This document shows, in pieces, positions 28,358 through 37,696 of a stretch of DNA of 64,000 bases. Each line of letters opens with the position of its first letter. The first letter of the stretch is position 1. Source of the stretch: Chloroflexota bacterium (GTDB lineage Bacteria > Chloroflexota > UBA11872); assembly GCA_022821645.1 (NCBI GenBank), contig JAJEDE010000019.1, positions 41,862 through 105,861 on the forward strand. The letters are read 5' to 3'. Position numbers and translations under genes: made by a program. The notes beneath the pieces were generated by a model. That model ran no database searches. It was not told the origin of the DNA and saw only the letters and a program-made list of their open reading frames with translations.

Positions 28358-30277
28358 ATGAGCGAACCCAACAACCCGTCGTGGCCGAACGGGCACGGAA
28401 AACTGCCGGTCAACCTGCCCGTCCACGAGCCCGGCGACATTCCGCTTCCCGCCGATTTCGGTCTGGACGCGTTCATCGACGCAATCGCGGCCGTCGAGGA
28501 GGACGCTTCGCGGATCAATCCCCTCACCGCCGCTGAACGTGTTCGCTCGGCGCTTCAGATCTGGATCCTCGGCTTCGAGACGAACGCCGCCGCGATCCGC
28601 CAGCGACAAGACGTCGTTCGGACCTTCTGGGACCGTCCCGCCCTCGGTGACCTTGTCCAGCACCTCGACATTGCGCCCTACGACGCCAATCAGGAATCGC
28701 GCGGCGGTTACCAGTACAACCTCGAACGTTTTGAGTCCTACGCCGCGGCGCTCACCAGCCTGCGCGCCGCGCTCGATGGCGCACTCCCGCAATGGCTCGT
28801 CGGCGTGCGCGGCGCCCTTGACGACGCCGCGGCCGAAGCGTCCGGCACGACGCGCAAGCTCAACCCCCGGCTGGCCCTTGAAGTCAGCCTTTCTGGACGT
28901 GTACACATCTCAAAGCGGGAAAGCCTGATGGGCGGAAGCACCCAGCAGGGTCAGCTCAACTACACCTACGCGCTGGTCAACGAATCAACGGGCGAATCCT
29001 TGGAGCGCGTTACGCCCGGTGGCTTCGGCGTCGGTGACGTGCTTAACCCTTGGGATCCGGCGCCCCAGCGTCGATCGGCGTTCGAATACCAGATGGACAG
29101 CGAGATCTTTCGCCTGCTAACTCGAGTAGTGAAAGAGTCGATTTTCACCCGTGCCTACCACCTGTCAGGCGTGATCGGCGTTGACGAAGCCGCTGGCGTC
29201 GCCAAGAGCACGGTCTATTTTCGTCGCACATCGCGTGAGCCGCTGCTCAAAGTCATCGCCAACAACACCCTCGGGTTCATACCGGGGGCGCCGAGACTCG
29301 GCTATGCGTGGGAGAGCCTCAAGCCGTCGGTCGGGGAAGGAACGCTCTACGTCGAAATCTCCGCCGAGCCCACCGGCGCCATGCAGGACGAGAACACCCT
29401 GTTCCGCATCCTGGAAAAGGTCCGCTCCGATCACAACCTCTTCTACCTCCGCCAGTTCCCGCCCGCCATCCGCCGATTCGAGCGGCTGCTGGTCACCCTC
29501 AAGGCCGTTGCCGCCGCCGTGCGCTTCTTTCGCGGCCTCCAGGCGCGCGGAATGCCAATTGCCTTTCCAATGGTCGTCGATCCAGCCCCTGATGCGCCGA
29601 CCTACCTTCAAGGCCTCGTCCCGCCCGAACTCGCCGTCCTGCCCGGACTTGTCTGCGTTCCCAGCGATGTGAACTTCATCCCGCGACAACCCACCGTCCT
29701 CATCACCGGCGCCAACAACAACGGCAAAACCACCTACCTGGACTCCATCGGCATCTCGCAGGCGCTCTTCCAGGCTGGCCTCCCCGTCCTCGCGTCCGAG
29801 GCCGCCCTCGAACCGCGCGACAAGATCCTCTCCCACTTCATCCGCCCCGGCGATGTCCAGGCCGGCGAGTCCACATTCGCGCACGAATGCTCGCGCGCGG
29901 TCCGTTTTGTCGAGCAGCTCACCGCCCGCAGCCTGGCTCTCTGCGATGAGCTTTTCCGCGGTACCTCGCCCCAGGATGGATTGGTAGTGTCCGAACTGGC
30001 CCTGCGCTGCTTCATGCGCTCCGGCGCCGCCGTCTTCTTTGTCACCCACTACCACGGCCTGGTTCAACGACTCAACGGCGAGGACAGGTTGCGCTTCCTG
30101 GCTTGCAAGCTCGACCACTCCGTCGAACCCGCGCGCTACACGTACCGCATGCAACCCGGCGTCTCCACCGAGTCCGACGGCCTCCTCGTCGCCGCTCAGC
30201 ACGGCTTTAGCGCCGAGAGCCTCGACCGGATTCTGGCCTTCAAGGCCTCAAGGGGCGAGATTCCCGAATCGGACTGA
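28358..30277 (+). CDS. Stand-alone MutS-like ATPase
   Basis: The 639-residue product ends in a MutS-type ABC ATPase domain. Walker A is TGANNNGKTT (about residue 450), a signature-like region is GDVQAGESTF (about 505), Walker B is LALCDELFRGTSPQDG and the switch His is in FFVTHYHGL. Upstream is a lever/clamp-like helical region; the N-terminal mismatch-recognition domain with the Phe-x-Glu motif of MutS1 is absent. The N-terminal 340 residues do not resemble a nuclease (no Smr domain). It therefore belongs to the non-canonical MutS-like proteins, whose DNA role should not be assumed to be mismatch repair. It is convergent with the MFS gene. Confidence 0.75.
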   Translation: MSEPNNPSWPNGHGKLPVNLPVHEPGDIPLPADFGLDAFIDAIAAVEEDASRINPLTAAERVRSALQIWILGFETNAAAIRQRQDVVRTFWDRPALGDLVQHLDIAPYDANQESRGGYQYNLERFESYAAALTSLRAALDGALPQWLVGVRGALDDAAAEASGTTRKLNPRLALEVSLSGRVHISKRESLMGGSTQQGQLNYTYALVNESTGESLERVTPGGFGVGDVLNPWDPAPQRRSAFEYQMDSEIFRLLTRVVKESIFTRAYHLSGVIGVDEAAGVAKSTVYFRRTSREPLLKVIANNTLGFIPGAPRLGYAWESLKPSVGEGTLYVEISAEPTGAMQDENTLFRILEKVRSDHNLFYLRQFPPAIRRFERLLVTLKAVAAAVRFFRGLQARGMPIAFPMVVDPAPDAPTYLQGLVPPELAVLPGLVCVPSDVNFIPRQPTVLITGANNNGKTTYLDSIGISQALFQAGLPVLASEAALEPRDKILSHFIRPGDVQAGESTFAHECSRAVRFVEQLTARSLALCDELFRGTSPQDGLVVSELALRCFMRSGAAVFFVTHYHGLVQRLNGEDRLRFLACKLDHSVEPARYTYRMQPGVSTESDGLLVAAQHGFSAESLDRILAFKASRGEIPESD

Positions 30278-30290
30278 CGCCTCGCCCTGA

Positions 30291-31508
30291 TCAGGCCCGA
30301 CGCAGCTTCGGCGCCAGGGCCAGCACCGCCAGGCTCGTCGCCATCACCACCAACCCGGCCCCGCCTATCGCCCAGCGCACGCCAAAGGCCTCGCCAACCG
30401 CGCCCATCGCCAGGTGGCCCACCCAGCCGAAGCCGATGGCAAACAGCCAGCCTCCCACCACGCGCCCGCGCATCTGGTCCGGAACCGTCGCCTGCAGCAA
30501 CGTCAACTGAATGGCGTCGAACGCCGCGGCCATGGCGCCCACCAACGTCACCAGCATGATGGCCACCGCCAGGCTGGGGCTAAGTGCCACGCCCACCAGT
30601 CCCAGCCCGTACACCATGGTCACGCTGAGCAGCAGGCGGCCCTTGCGCCGGAAGTCGCCCAGTAGCGACAGCGCCACCGCCCCGATCACGGCTCCCATGC
30701 CGGCGGCGAACTGCAATGTCCCAAGTCCCGACTCCGTGACCTGCAGCTCGCCCCGCGCCATCGCCGGCATCACGGATTGATAGGCGAATCCAAAGATCTC
30801 AACCGCAATCGCCATCAGCAGCAGCGTGGCCACCACCGGGAGCCCTGCCATCAGCCTGATGCCGTCGGCGGTGTCTTGGAGGACCATGCGCAGCGGCGTC
30901 TGCTGGTCACCGGTTGCCGGCTGCACACGTGGAATCAGCAGCACGACCGCGCCTCCGATCAGCACCAGCACGGCCGCCGCCGTCAGCGCCGCGGGAATGC
31001 CCAGCAGTTCCGCCGTGATACCGCTGGCCAGCGCGCCGATGGCCCCCACGGCCAGGCTGCCCACCGCGTGCAGCGAAATGGCATTCATTCGCATCTCGCG
31101 CGGCACTAGGTCGGTAATCAGCCCTTGTCGGCCAGGCATATCGAACGAATTGACCACCCCGCCAAGCGCGATCAGCACAAAGATCGGCCAGGGATTGGAA
31201 AACCCTGCCCAGGCGATCAGCGCCAGCAGCACCTTCAGCACGGCTCGTATCAGGGCCGTGATCGGCAGCAACCGCGTTCTCGGATACCGGTCGGCCACGG
31301 CGCCTCCCAGTGGCGCGGCAAGAATCCCCGGCGCGCTGCGCACGGCGAAGGTCGCCGCCGACAGCAAAACCGACTCCGTCTCAACCAGCACCAGCCAGCC
31401 CACCGCCAGCCGCTCGGCCCACGTGCCCAGCGCCGTGAAGGTCGAACTCAGCCACAGCACGCGGTACGTCGGATAGGCAAAGGCCGTCAGCCCGCGCGGC
31501 ATTCTCAA
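30291..31508 (-). CDS. MFS transporter
   Basis: The 405-residue protein has twelve predicted membrane segments. The loop 2-3 motif reads GGAVADRYPRTRLLPITALIR, the MFS motif A, and its C-half counterpart is LGDFRRKGRLLLSVTM. The layout matches the group that includes enterobactin and macrolide exporters, so drug or metabolite efflux is likely. Its gene converges on the MutS-like gene with 13 nt between stops, and it diverges from a MOSC-type gene. Confidence 0.85.
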   Translation of the reverse strand: MRMPRGLTAFAYPTYRVLWLSSTFTALGTWAERLAVGWLVLVETESVLLSAATFAVRSAPGILAAPLGGAVADRYPRTRLLPITALIRAVLKVLLALIAWAGFSNPWPIFVLIALGGVVNSFDMPGRQGLITDLVPREMRMNAISLHAVGSLAVGAIGALASGITAELLGIPAALTAAAVLVLIGGAVVLLIPRVQPATGDQQTPLRMVLQDTADGIRLMAGLPVVATLLLMAIAVEIFGFAYQSVMPAMARGELQVTESGLGTLQFAAGMGAVIGAVALSLLGDFRRKGRLLLSVTMVYGLGLVGVALSPSLAVAIMLVTLVGAMAAAFDAIQLTLLQATVPDQMRGRVVGGWLFAIGFGWVGHLAMGAVGEAFGVRWAIGGAGLVVMATSLAVLALAPKLRRA

Positions 31509-31635
31509 GAGAGTTCGATCAAATCCTGTTGGCCACCGTCGGCGATACGGCTATGGTCGAGGGTCAAGCGACGCCAGTCCACATTGCCGCGGGGCGGGAC
31601 GGTCGCGTCGGACGCAAGCGGAGGTTGGCGGCGCG

Positions 31636-32193
31636 GTGAACCCCCTGACCCACGTGACTCCTCAGGAGTTAGAAGCCGGGCTTGGCCATATTCGGCAGTC
31701 GCCCGCCGACAACGGATCCCTCCGGATGATTGTTCAGCGACCTGGCGTCGACCAGCGCACCCTCGTTTCAGAGGGCAACCTGGATGTCGACGCCGGCCTG
31801 GTCGGCGACAGCTGGCTCACCCGCGGCAGCCCCCGCACCCCCGATGGCGGCCCCAACCCCGCCGCCCAGGTCACCATCATCAACGCCCGCCTCATCGCCC
31901 TGCTCGCTCGGACCGAGGACCGCTGGCCCCTCGCCGGCGACCAACTCGTCATCGACATCGACCTGAGCGAGAACAACCTGCCGCCGGGCGCCCAGCTCGC
32001 CGTCGGCTTAGCCGTGCTGGAGATTTCCGAGGAACCCCACACCGGCTGCGCCAAATTCGCCCAGCGCTTCGGAAACGACGCCCTCCGCTTCATCAGCACC
32101 CCAACCGGCCAGGCCATGCGCCTCCGCGGCGTCAACACCCGCGTCATCCAATCCGGCTCAATCCAAGTCGGCGACCTCGCAACCAGGCTCTAG
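31636..32193 (+). CDS. MOSC-domain protein
   Basis: GTG start, 185 residues, a single MOSC-like domain. Typical marks are an early GLVGDSWLTRGSPRTPDGG loop, NPAAQVTIINARLIALL, a conserved Cys in EEPHTGCAKFAQRFG, and the ending RLRGVNTRVIQSGSIQVGD. MOSC domains bind the molybdenum cofactor or act as sulfur-carrier reductases, often on N-hydroxylated compounds. No partner flavin or iron-sulfur domain is fused or adjacent, so the reaction is unknown. Confidence 0.8.
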   Translation: MNPLTHVTPQELEAGLGHIRQSPADNGSLRMIVQRPGVDQRTLVSEGNLDVDAGLVGDSWLTRGSPRTPDGGPNPAAQVTIINARLIALLARTEDRWPLAGDQLVIDIDLSENNLPPGAQLAVGLAVLEISEEPHTGCAKFAQRFGNDALRFISTPTGQAMRLRGVNTRVIQSGSIQVGDLATRL

Positions 32194-32247
32194 CCCAAAG
32201 CCACCCGCCCTTTTTTCCGACCGCACCCCAAGCCGACGGCTCTGGAG

Positions 32248-33987
32248 TCAGGCGTTCCCCTCCACCTGCACCGTGACGATATCCACGCCGTGAAACTTCT
32301 TGTGGCGCACGGCACTCGCGCGGTAGCGCAAGAGGCGTAGCGAAAGTTCTTCCGCCGACGGCAGGGCGGCATCATCGGTCAGAAACGCCAACTGGTCCTC
32401 GATGTTCTCATGCCGGGTTGTCGCCACGAACTCCAACTCAACCATCGTGTCCTGCGGCCGCGCCACAACGACCAGTCTCGGTCGTTCGGTCCCCGCATGA
32501 GACTCCTCCTGCGACAGCAGCACCGCCAGCGTCTCTTCCCCGGCCGACCGCAGCCGCAGCGTTGAGGATTCGTTCCAGCCCAGCCTCGACGCCAGCCCGG
32601 CCAGGAAGTCGTCGATCGCCGCGAGCGAGGCCATGTCCAGCGTCACGTCCAGCCGTGAGCGCCGCGTGCTTGTCGCTTCCAGCAGCAACGTCATCCCAAT
32701 CGCTACCAGGGCGCCAATCGTCACGCCGCTACCCAGCAGCCCGCCGAGCTCCTCGCCAAAGAGATCGCGCGTCACTGGGTGACCGTGCAGCCCCAGGCCT
32801 AGCGCGCTCGCCAGCGCCACCACTAGCACGCGCTTCGGATCCAGGCCGTCGCGCATTATCGTCTGGCAGCCGCTGACCAAGAGGATGCCCATCGCCAGCA
32901 TCAGGTAGGCGCCCAACACGGGTCCGGGGACCGTCAGGAGGACGGCGGCAAACTTGGAAAAAAACGCCAGCGCCGCGATTACGATCGCCACGCCAACGCC
33001 GACTCGTCGGGCCGCGACCCCGGTCAGATTGATCAGCGACAGGCTGTATGAGGAATTGGACATCGGCGGCAGCGTGCCGGCGATTCCCGCGAGCAGCATC
33101 CCAAGGCCGTTGACGCTGACCATGCCCTGGATCTGGCGGAAATCGATAGCCCGCGGCTGTCGGCGGGAGCCCTGCTGAATCACCACACCGTCGCTGATCG
33201 TCTTGATCCCGAGCACCAGGGTCAGAATCGCGAACGACGGCAGGAGCGCCCAGAACTCCGGGCCCGGCGTGAGATCGAAGCCCAAGTCCGGCACCGCGGG
33301 AATTCCAAACCAGTTGGCGCTGGCGATTCGCTCCCCATCCAGCACGCCGAATCCAGCGGCAACGGCGCACCCGACCAGGATGCTGATGAACGGCGCGACC
33401 AGGCGCCAGCGTCCGCTGGCCCGCATGGTCACGATCGCTGAGACCAGCAGTGTCACACCGGCGATAGCCGGACCCGCCACCGGTGGGGTGCCGGCAGGAA
33501 GGTCCCGGACGCTATCGAACGCGATGGGCAGCACGCTGACGGCAATCAGCATCGTCACCGTGCCGGAGACAGCCGGCGTAATGATTCGCCGCAGCGTCGG
33601 CAGCCACCACGCCAGCCCAACCTGGACCAGGCTGCATACCACCATCAGGCTCGCGAACATCGCGGGCCCGCCCGCGGAGACCGCCGCCACCATGATCGCG
33701 ATGAACATCGCCGCGGGCCACGTAAGCACCAGGTGGCCGGCGCCGAAGCGGCCCCGCTGAATCGCTTGCAGCGCGGTAATGGCGGCACAAATCAGCATCG
33801 CGGCAAATACGCCCCAGGTGAGATAGCGGTCGTCCAGTCCCGCGGCTCGAATCGCGATCGCCACCGTCAGCACGATCGGCGCGAGCCCCAGGGCGGCGCC
33901 CTGGAACCCGACCGCCAGCGCGATCAATGGAGGACAGGCCTCCTCGGGCTCGTATTGGATCGGCTGTTCCGAGGTCCCGGCAGTCAA
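32248..33987 (-). CDS. NCS2 xanthine/uracil-type permease fused to ATPase-like C-terminal domain
   Basis: The first 430 residues of the 579-residue product are a polytopic transporter of the NCS2/UraA type. The conserved block MVSVNGLGMLLAGIAGTLPP is followed by MSNSSYSLSLINLTGV, and about 12-14 membrane segments are present. The last 145 residues are soluble (DMASLAAIDDFLAGLASRLG, SAGEETLAVLL, then VELEFVATTRHENIEDQL) and resemble an RsbW-like histidine-kinase-type ATPase fold. The acidic EE within GEETLAVLL sits where the N-box acidic residue would be, but G-box glycines are hard to find. A purine/pyrimidine or related anion substrate is expected. The tail may be regulatory (inference). Confidence 0.75.
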   Translation of the reverse strand: MTAGTSEQPIQYEPEEACPPLIALAVGFQGAALGLAPIVLTVAIAIRAAGLDDRYLTWGVFAAMLICAAITALQAIQRGRFGAGHLVLTWPAAMFIAIMVAAVSAGGPAMFASLMVVCSLVQVGLAWWLPTLRRIITPAVSGTVTMLIAVSVLPIAFDSVRDLPAGTPPVAGPAIAGVTLLVSAIVTMRASGRWRLVAPFISILVGCAVAAGFGVLDGERIASANWFGIPAVPDLGFDLTPGPEFWALLPSFAILTLVLGIKTISDGVVIQQGSRRQPRAIDFRQIQGMVSVNGLGMLLAGIAGTLPPMSNSSYSLSLINLTGVAARRVGVGVAIVIAALAFFSKFAAVLLTVPGPVLGAYLMLAMGILLVSGCQTIMRDGLDPKRVLVVALASALGLGLHGHPVTRDLFGEELGGLLGSGVTIGALVAIGMTLLLEATSTRRSRLDVTLDMASLAAIDDFLAGLASRLGWNESSTLRLRSAGEETLAVLLSQEESHAGTERPRLVVVARPQDTMVELEFVATTRHENIEDQLAFLTDDAALPSAEELSLRLLRYRASAVRHKKFHGVDIVTVQVEGNA

Positions 33988-34097
33988 CAGTTAGCCAATC
34001 ACCACTTCGTTCCCCGGCAGTGACAGCTTCTGGAAACGCTCAGCCGCAATCAACCTGGACGAAGAACCACCTTCGAATCCGAAGCTCGCTCCGGGTT

Positions 34098-35063
34098 CTA
34101 GCCCGTTTCCTCCAAGACGTTTCGCAAATCCACCGGAACCGGCACCCCCTCGCTCCACACAATCCCCCCAAGACACAGCCCCTGCAGCGGCCCGATCAGC
34201 GGTCCCAGCCGCGTCGAAGGCTGCCCGAACGGCCGCAGCGCGTGCGTAATGAACCAGCGGTCTTGCTCGTCGCTGAACACACTCGCCCCGTGCCACGGCC
34301 CCAGCACCGTCCACTCGCCAAAGTGATACGGGTCGTCCCCGCTCGCGTACTGCGTCCCCCAGAAATTCATCACGAAGATGTAATACCGCCCGTCCCGCTC
34401 AAAAACTCGCGGCACCTCGAATCCCGACGGTCCCTGCAGTTCGTTCTCGATCCGTTGAAACGTCATCAGCGGCCCCCGGTCCTCCCAATGCACCAGGTCC
34501 TTCGACTCCGCCAGCGCCAGGCACGAGTCGCCCCAACGGTTCTGGCTTACGAAAAACATCAGAAACCGGTCTTCGAAGCGGATCAGCCACGGGTCCTTGC
34601 ACTCCAGCACCCCGTCCTCCGTCCACCCCGACCACTCCGGCAGCGGAATGAACACCGTCGATCCGTCCCCCGGCACCTTCTCCCAGTGCCACAGGTCGTC
34701 CGAGACCGCCAGCGCAAACCGTCGGCTCGCTTCCGGCCGCGGACGGCACTGGTAAATCATGTGCCAGCGTCCCTCGTGCTGGATCACGCTCGCCTCGCTG
34801 ATCTCTGCGTGATCGCACTCCCCGGGCCTGCCCGGCAGCAACACCGACTCTTCCCGAGTCCACACCACCAGGTCGTCCGACGTCGCGTGCCGCTTCTCGA
34901 AGTTTCGACCGCCCGGCCCCGGCCCATAGAACAGGTGCCAGCAATCCGGCCCCCGCACGATCGTGTGCGAATTCACCGTATCCTGCCCCGCCCCGTAAAC
35001 CTCCTTCATGGCGCTGCGCTGAGCCAGGATCTCTCGACGGCGCTCGTCGGACGCGGGGTGCAC
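34098..35063 (-). CDS. GH43/GH32-clan five-bladed propeller protein
   Basis: The 321-residue product shows repeated strands of the GH32/43/68 clan and its GH130-like relatives: WHLFYGPGPGG, ATSDDLVVWTREESVLL, HEGRWHMIYQCRP, VSDDLWHWEKV, CKDPWLIRFEDRFLMFFVS and AESKDLVHWEDRGPLM. The CKDPWLI stretch supplies a candidate Asp of the catalytic set, and EVPRVFERDGRYYIFVMNFW a candidate Glu. No signal peptide is visible. It lies 57 nt downstream of the PhyH gene on the same strand. Confidence 0.7.
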   Translation of the reverse strand: MHPASDERRREILAQRSAMKEVYGAGQDTVNSHTIVRGPDCWHLFYGPGPGGRNFEKRHATSDDLVVWTREESVLLPGRPGECDHAEISEASVIQHEGRWHMIYQCRPRPEASRRFALAVSDDLWHWEKVPGDGSTVFIPLPEWSGWTEDGVLECKDPWLIRFEDRFLMFFVSQNRWGDSCLALAESKDLVHWEDRGPLMTFQRIENELQGPSGFEVPRVFERDGRYYIFVMNFWGTQYASGDDPYHFGEWTVLGPWHGASVFSDEQDRWFITHALRPFGQPSTRLGPLIGPLQGLCLGGIVWSEGVPVPVDLRNVLEETG

Positions 35064-35120
35064 GACCTTGCTCCTTAACCGATGTGCCAGTCGGGACAGT
35101 CGGTGCCTTCGGTGTGCGGT

Positions 35121-36092
35121 CTACTCCCAGCGCACCGTGCTGTCCGCCGGCACATGCGCGCGGCGAACTTCGTTGAACTCCCGCCACGTCCGCACCACGG
35201 CCTCTGGCCGCGACCGGCTGCGCACCAGGAAGTCCGACTCTGGTGGATAGCAGGTGAGTTCCGCCTCGGGCATCGACCCGTTCGCGTCGTTTGCACCGTT
35301 ACCCGAGGCCGAGCCGTTCCGATCCATCGCCAGCGGCGGGAAGTTCGTCGGCAGGTCCGCGCTCTGGTAGCGGATGTCGATGCTCCATCGAATAACGTCG
35401 CTGCGATTCGGCGTGGAGCGGTGTGGTGTCCGGTTTGTCAGCAGGACCACGCCGCCGCGGTCCACCGGCGTGGCCACAACGCGATCTCCTGGCAGGTCTG
35501 TTTCCAGAATCTCCAGATACGAACGCCGGCCTTCTTCGCCTGGATCCAGTTGCGTATGCCGAACAACCCCGCCCTTATGCACGCCCGGCATCACCTCCAG
35601 GCACCCGCGCTCGACCGTCGCGTCCACAAACGGCACCCAGACCGTCAGGATCAACTCGTCGTCGCAAACGGGCTCGAAGTAGCCCGAGTCCTGGTGCCAC
35701 GGCACTTCCCCGTGCCAGTGACCCGGCAGCTTCGGACGCAGCCGGTACACCGCCGACCCAATGATCTCGGGGCCCACGACCGATTCGGCGACATCCAGCA
35801 ACTCCTCGTTCGACACGAGCGCGAAGATCCCGTGCCCCTGCAGTTGTCCGTAGATCACCGACCAGTACAGGTCCTCGTATTCCTGGTGAATCTTCCACAA
35901 CCGAGTCTCGAATGGCTCGTCCGCGTAGATGTGACTGAGCTTCCCGTCTGCCACCGCCGCTTCGGCGTGCGTGTCAATGGCCTCGGTGATCTCGTCGATG
36001 GCCGGCTGCAGGCCCGCCGGATCCAGCGCGTTCGGCACCACCAGATACCCCTCGCGCTTGAAGAACGCCAATTGCTCGCTATTCAGCGACAT
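35121..36092 (-). CDS. Phytanoyl-CoA dioxygenase (PhyH) family protein
   Basis: The 323-residue Fe(II)/2-oxoglutarate-dependent oxygenase starts with the family opening (FKREGYLVVPNALDPAGLQPAI). The metal-binding H-x-D is in VPWHQDSGYF, the distal His in TNRTPHRSTPNRSD, and the 2-oxoglutarate-binding Arg follows in VIRWSIDIRYQ. All iron ligands are intact. A Gly/Asn-rich insertion (NGSASGNGANDANG) precedes the C-terminal part. PhyH enzymes hydroxylate many small molecules; the substrate here is unknown. PhyH expansions are typical of marine Chloroflexota. It is probably co-transcribed with the GH43-like gene. Confidence 0.9.
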   Translation of the reverse strand: MSLNSEQLAFFKREGYLVVPNALDPAGLQPAIDEITEAIDTHAEAAVADGKLSHIYADEPFETRLWKIHQEYEDLYWSVIYGQLQGHGIFALVSNEELLDVAESVVGPEIIGSAVYRLRPKLPGHWHGEVPWHQDSGYFEPVCDDELILTVWVPFVDATVERGCLEVMPGVHKGGVVRHTQLDPGEEGRRSYLEILETDLPGDRVVATPVDRGGVVLLTNRTPHRSTPNRSDVIRWSIDIRYQSADLPTNFPPLAMDRNGSASGNGANDANGSMPEAELTCYPPESDFLVRSRSRPEAVVRTWREFNEVRRAHVPADSTVRWE

Positions 36093-36168
36093 AACGGGCC
36101 CGGTTCCACATGAGTCGTGTCGTCCGTAGTCTCGCCCCTTGGCGGTTTCCTGTCACCCTCGCGGGTCG

Positions 36169-37077
36169 CTACAGCGGCCCGCTGACCGGCCTTCTGAACA
36201 TCGCCGCAGCCACCCGCGGCGGCCACCACGAGACGTCAATCAACCAACGCACCAGCGATGGCGTCGCCGGATGGCCCTCCCGGCCTCGGCGTGCCAACTC
36301 ACCCGCCCAGACGTCCGTATACAGCGCGTACGTCGCCGCCACCAGTGGTGGCCGTATCAGCTTGATCGCAATCCACACCTGCGCAGCCAGCGTCGCGGTA
36401 AACACCTCCAGCGCCGGCCCCGTCAACGTTAGGTAGAACCCCATGAACACCGCTGCTAGCGGTACCGCAATTGGCCCCGCGGTAATCAAAAAGGTGGCGA
36501 ACACCGGTCCAAACACACGCCCGCTCACCCGCCACGACTCCAACGCCGCCAGCGACCCCGGCACGTTCCCATGCACCGCGATAAACGGTGCCAGCAACGT
36601 CCGCGAGTGCACATAGATTCCGGTTCCTCCAATCGCCACGATCCACAGGACCGAGACCACAACACCCGGGAACGACTCGGCAATCGCCGTCCGCTGGAAG
36701 CTGATGAGCCCCAGCGTCAGGATTCCCACCGGCACCCAGAAAACCACCGTCGTGTGCAGGTTGGTCCAGATGTACCGGGGCAACCAGCGCGTGCCGTCGT
36801 CCAGGTGGTGCCACAACCCGGGACGCTGCCCCTCGTGCGCTGCCGCCACCGCCTTCATGAACATCACCGGCGCAACCGTGCCCGACAACAGATTTAAGAC
36901 CGTCGTCCCGGCCGTCCGGCCGAAGCCCTCGGGCAGATCGGCCGCCGTTATCCAGATCACGCCGGCCGCGGGCAGCGCGAACAGCACCATGATCGCCACG
37001 ATCACGAACGGCGTGACCCGCAGCGTGACCAGCCCACGAACCGCGTAGCGCCTTCCCTGACGCCAGGCGGCCGTCAC
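36169..37077 (-). CDS. Polytopic membrane protein of unknown function
   Basis: The 302-residue product has about six membrane segments (FVIVAIMVLFALPAAGVIWI, TVVFWVPVGILTLGLISF, VVVSVLWIVAIGGTGIYVH, VFATFLITAGPIAVPLAAVF, with others). The first and last loops are basic and face the cytoplasm. The layout resembles DUF-type membrane proteins with homology to glycerophosphoryl diester phosphodiesterase membrane domains, but no motif fixes this. The gene is upstream of PhyH on the same strand. Confidence 0.6.
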   Translation of the reverse strand: MTAAWRQGRRYAVRGLVTLRVTPFVIVAIMVLFALPAAGVIWITAADLPEGFGRTAGTTVLNLLSGTVAPVMFMKAVAAAHEGQRPGLWHHLDDGTRWLPRYIWTNLHTTVVFWVPVGILTLGLISFQRTAIAESFPGVVVSVLWIVAIGGTGIYVHSRTLLAPFIAVHGNVPGSLAALESWRVSGRVFGPVFATFLITAGPIAVPLAAVFMGFYLTLTGPALEVFTATLAAQVWIAIKLIRPPLVAATYALYTDVWAGELARRGREGHPATPSLVRWLIDVSWWPPRVAAAMFRRPVSGPL

Positions 37078-37211
37078 TGCGGCATGCGCGGCGATGGTCC
37101 TGCCATAGCCCTGACCATCGGTCCCGCTCCCGGCTCAAGCGTCGCTAATGCCAACTCTACGCCCTCCGTCCGCATGCCAGAATGACCACCCTTCATACCC
37201 GGCGTCCACCC

Positions 37212-37652
37212 ATGCAGGAACTCGCACGTATCCGGATCGATGCCTCCCCCGAGGCTGTCTTCGAGCTCCTCGCCGACAACACACGTCGCGGCGAATGGGC
37301 GGAAGGTATGGAAACCTTCGACTACACCTCCGACTTCGACCCCGACGACCCCGTCGGCACCACCTTCACCCAGCACATCCGCGAAGGCGGCCGGATCACC
37401 GAGTATCACGGCGAAATCACCACCTACGACCCGCCAAACGCCTACGGCTCGCAGGTGACCGGCGGCTCCTACTCGATGGTTGTCGAGTATCACCTCACCG
37501 CCGTCGACGGCGGCACCGAGGTCGTCAACGTCTGCGACGTCGACTCCTCGTCCCGGTTCGTCCGGATCATGGGCTTCCTCTTCAGCTGGTTCACCAGGTA
37601 CCTGGGACGCAAGCAACTCCGCAAGCTCAAGGAACTCGTCGAAGCGGCCTGA
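37212..37652 (+). CDS. SRPBCC-family protein (polyketide cyclase-like)
   Basis: The ORF opens at 37182, but ATG 37212 gives the usual START-like beginning MQELARIRIDASPEAVFELL, giving 146 residues. Features are the opening strand and helix-grip segment, central strands (GTTFTQHIREGGRITEYHGE, then MVVEYHLTAVDGGTEVVNV) and a C-terminal helix (GRKQLRKLKELVEAA). Ligand or reaction unknown. It converges on the DM13 gene across a very strong stem-loop. Confidence 0.75.
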   Translation: MQELARIRIDASPEAVFELLADNTRRGEWAEGMETFDYTSDFDPDDPVGTTFTQHIREGGRITEYHGEITTYDPPNAYGSQVTGGSYSMVVEYHLTAVDGGTEVVNVCDVDSSSRFVRIMGFLFSWFTRYLGRKQLRKLKELVEAA

Positions 37653-37660
37653 TCCGCCGC

Positions 37661-37696
37661 CCACCGCGGCCGCTGGCTAGGCCAGCGGCGCGGTGG
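37661..37696. terminator. Bidirectional stem-loop between convergent genes
   Basis: CCACCGCG and CCGCTGGC pair with GCCAGCGG and CGCGGTGG across a TAG loop, giving 16 bp with one bulged G. It begins 9 nt after the SRPBCC stop and includes the last codons and the stop of the DM13 gene on the other strand. No T tract follows. Confidence 0.6.
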
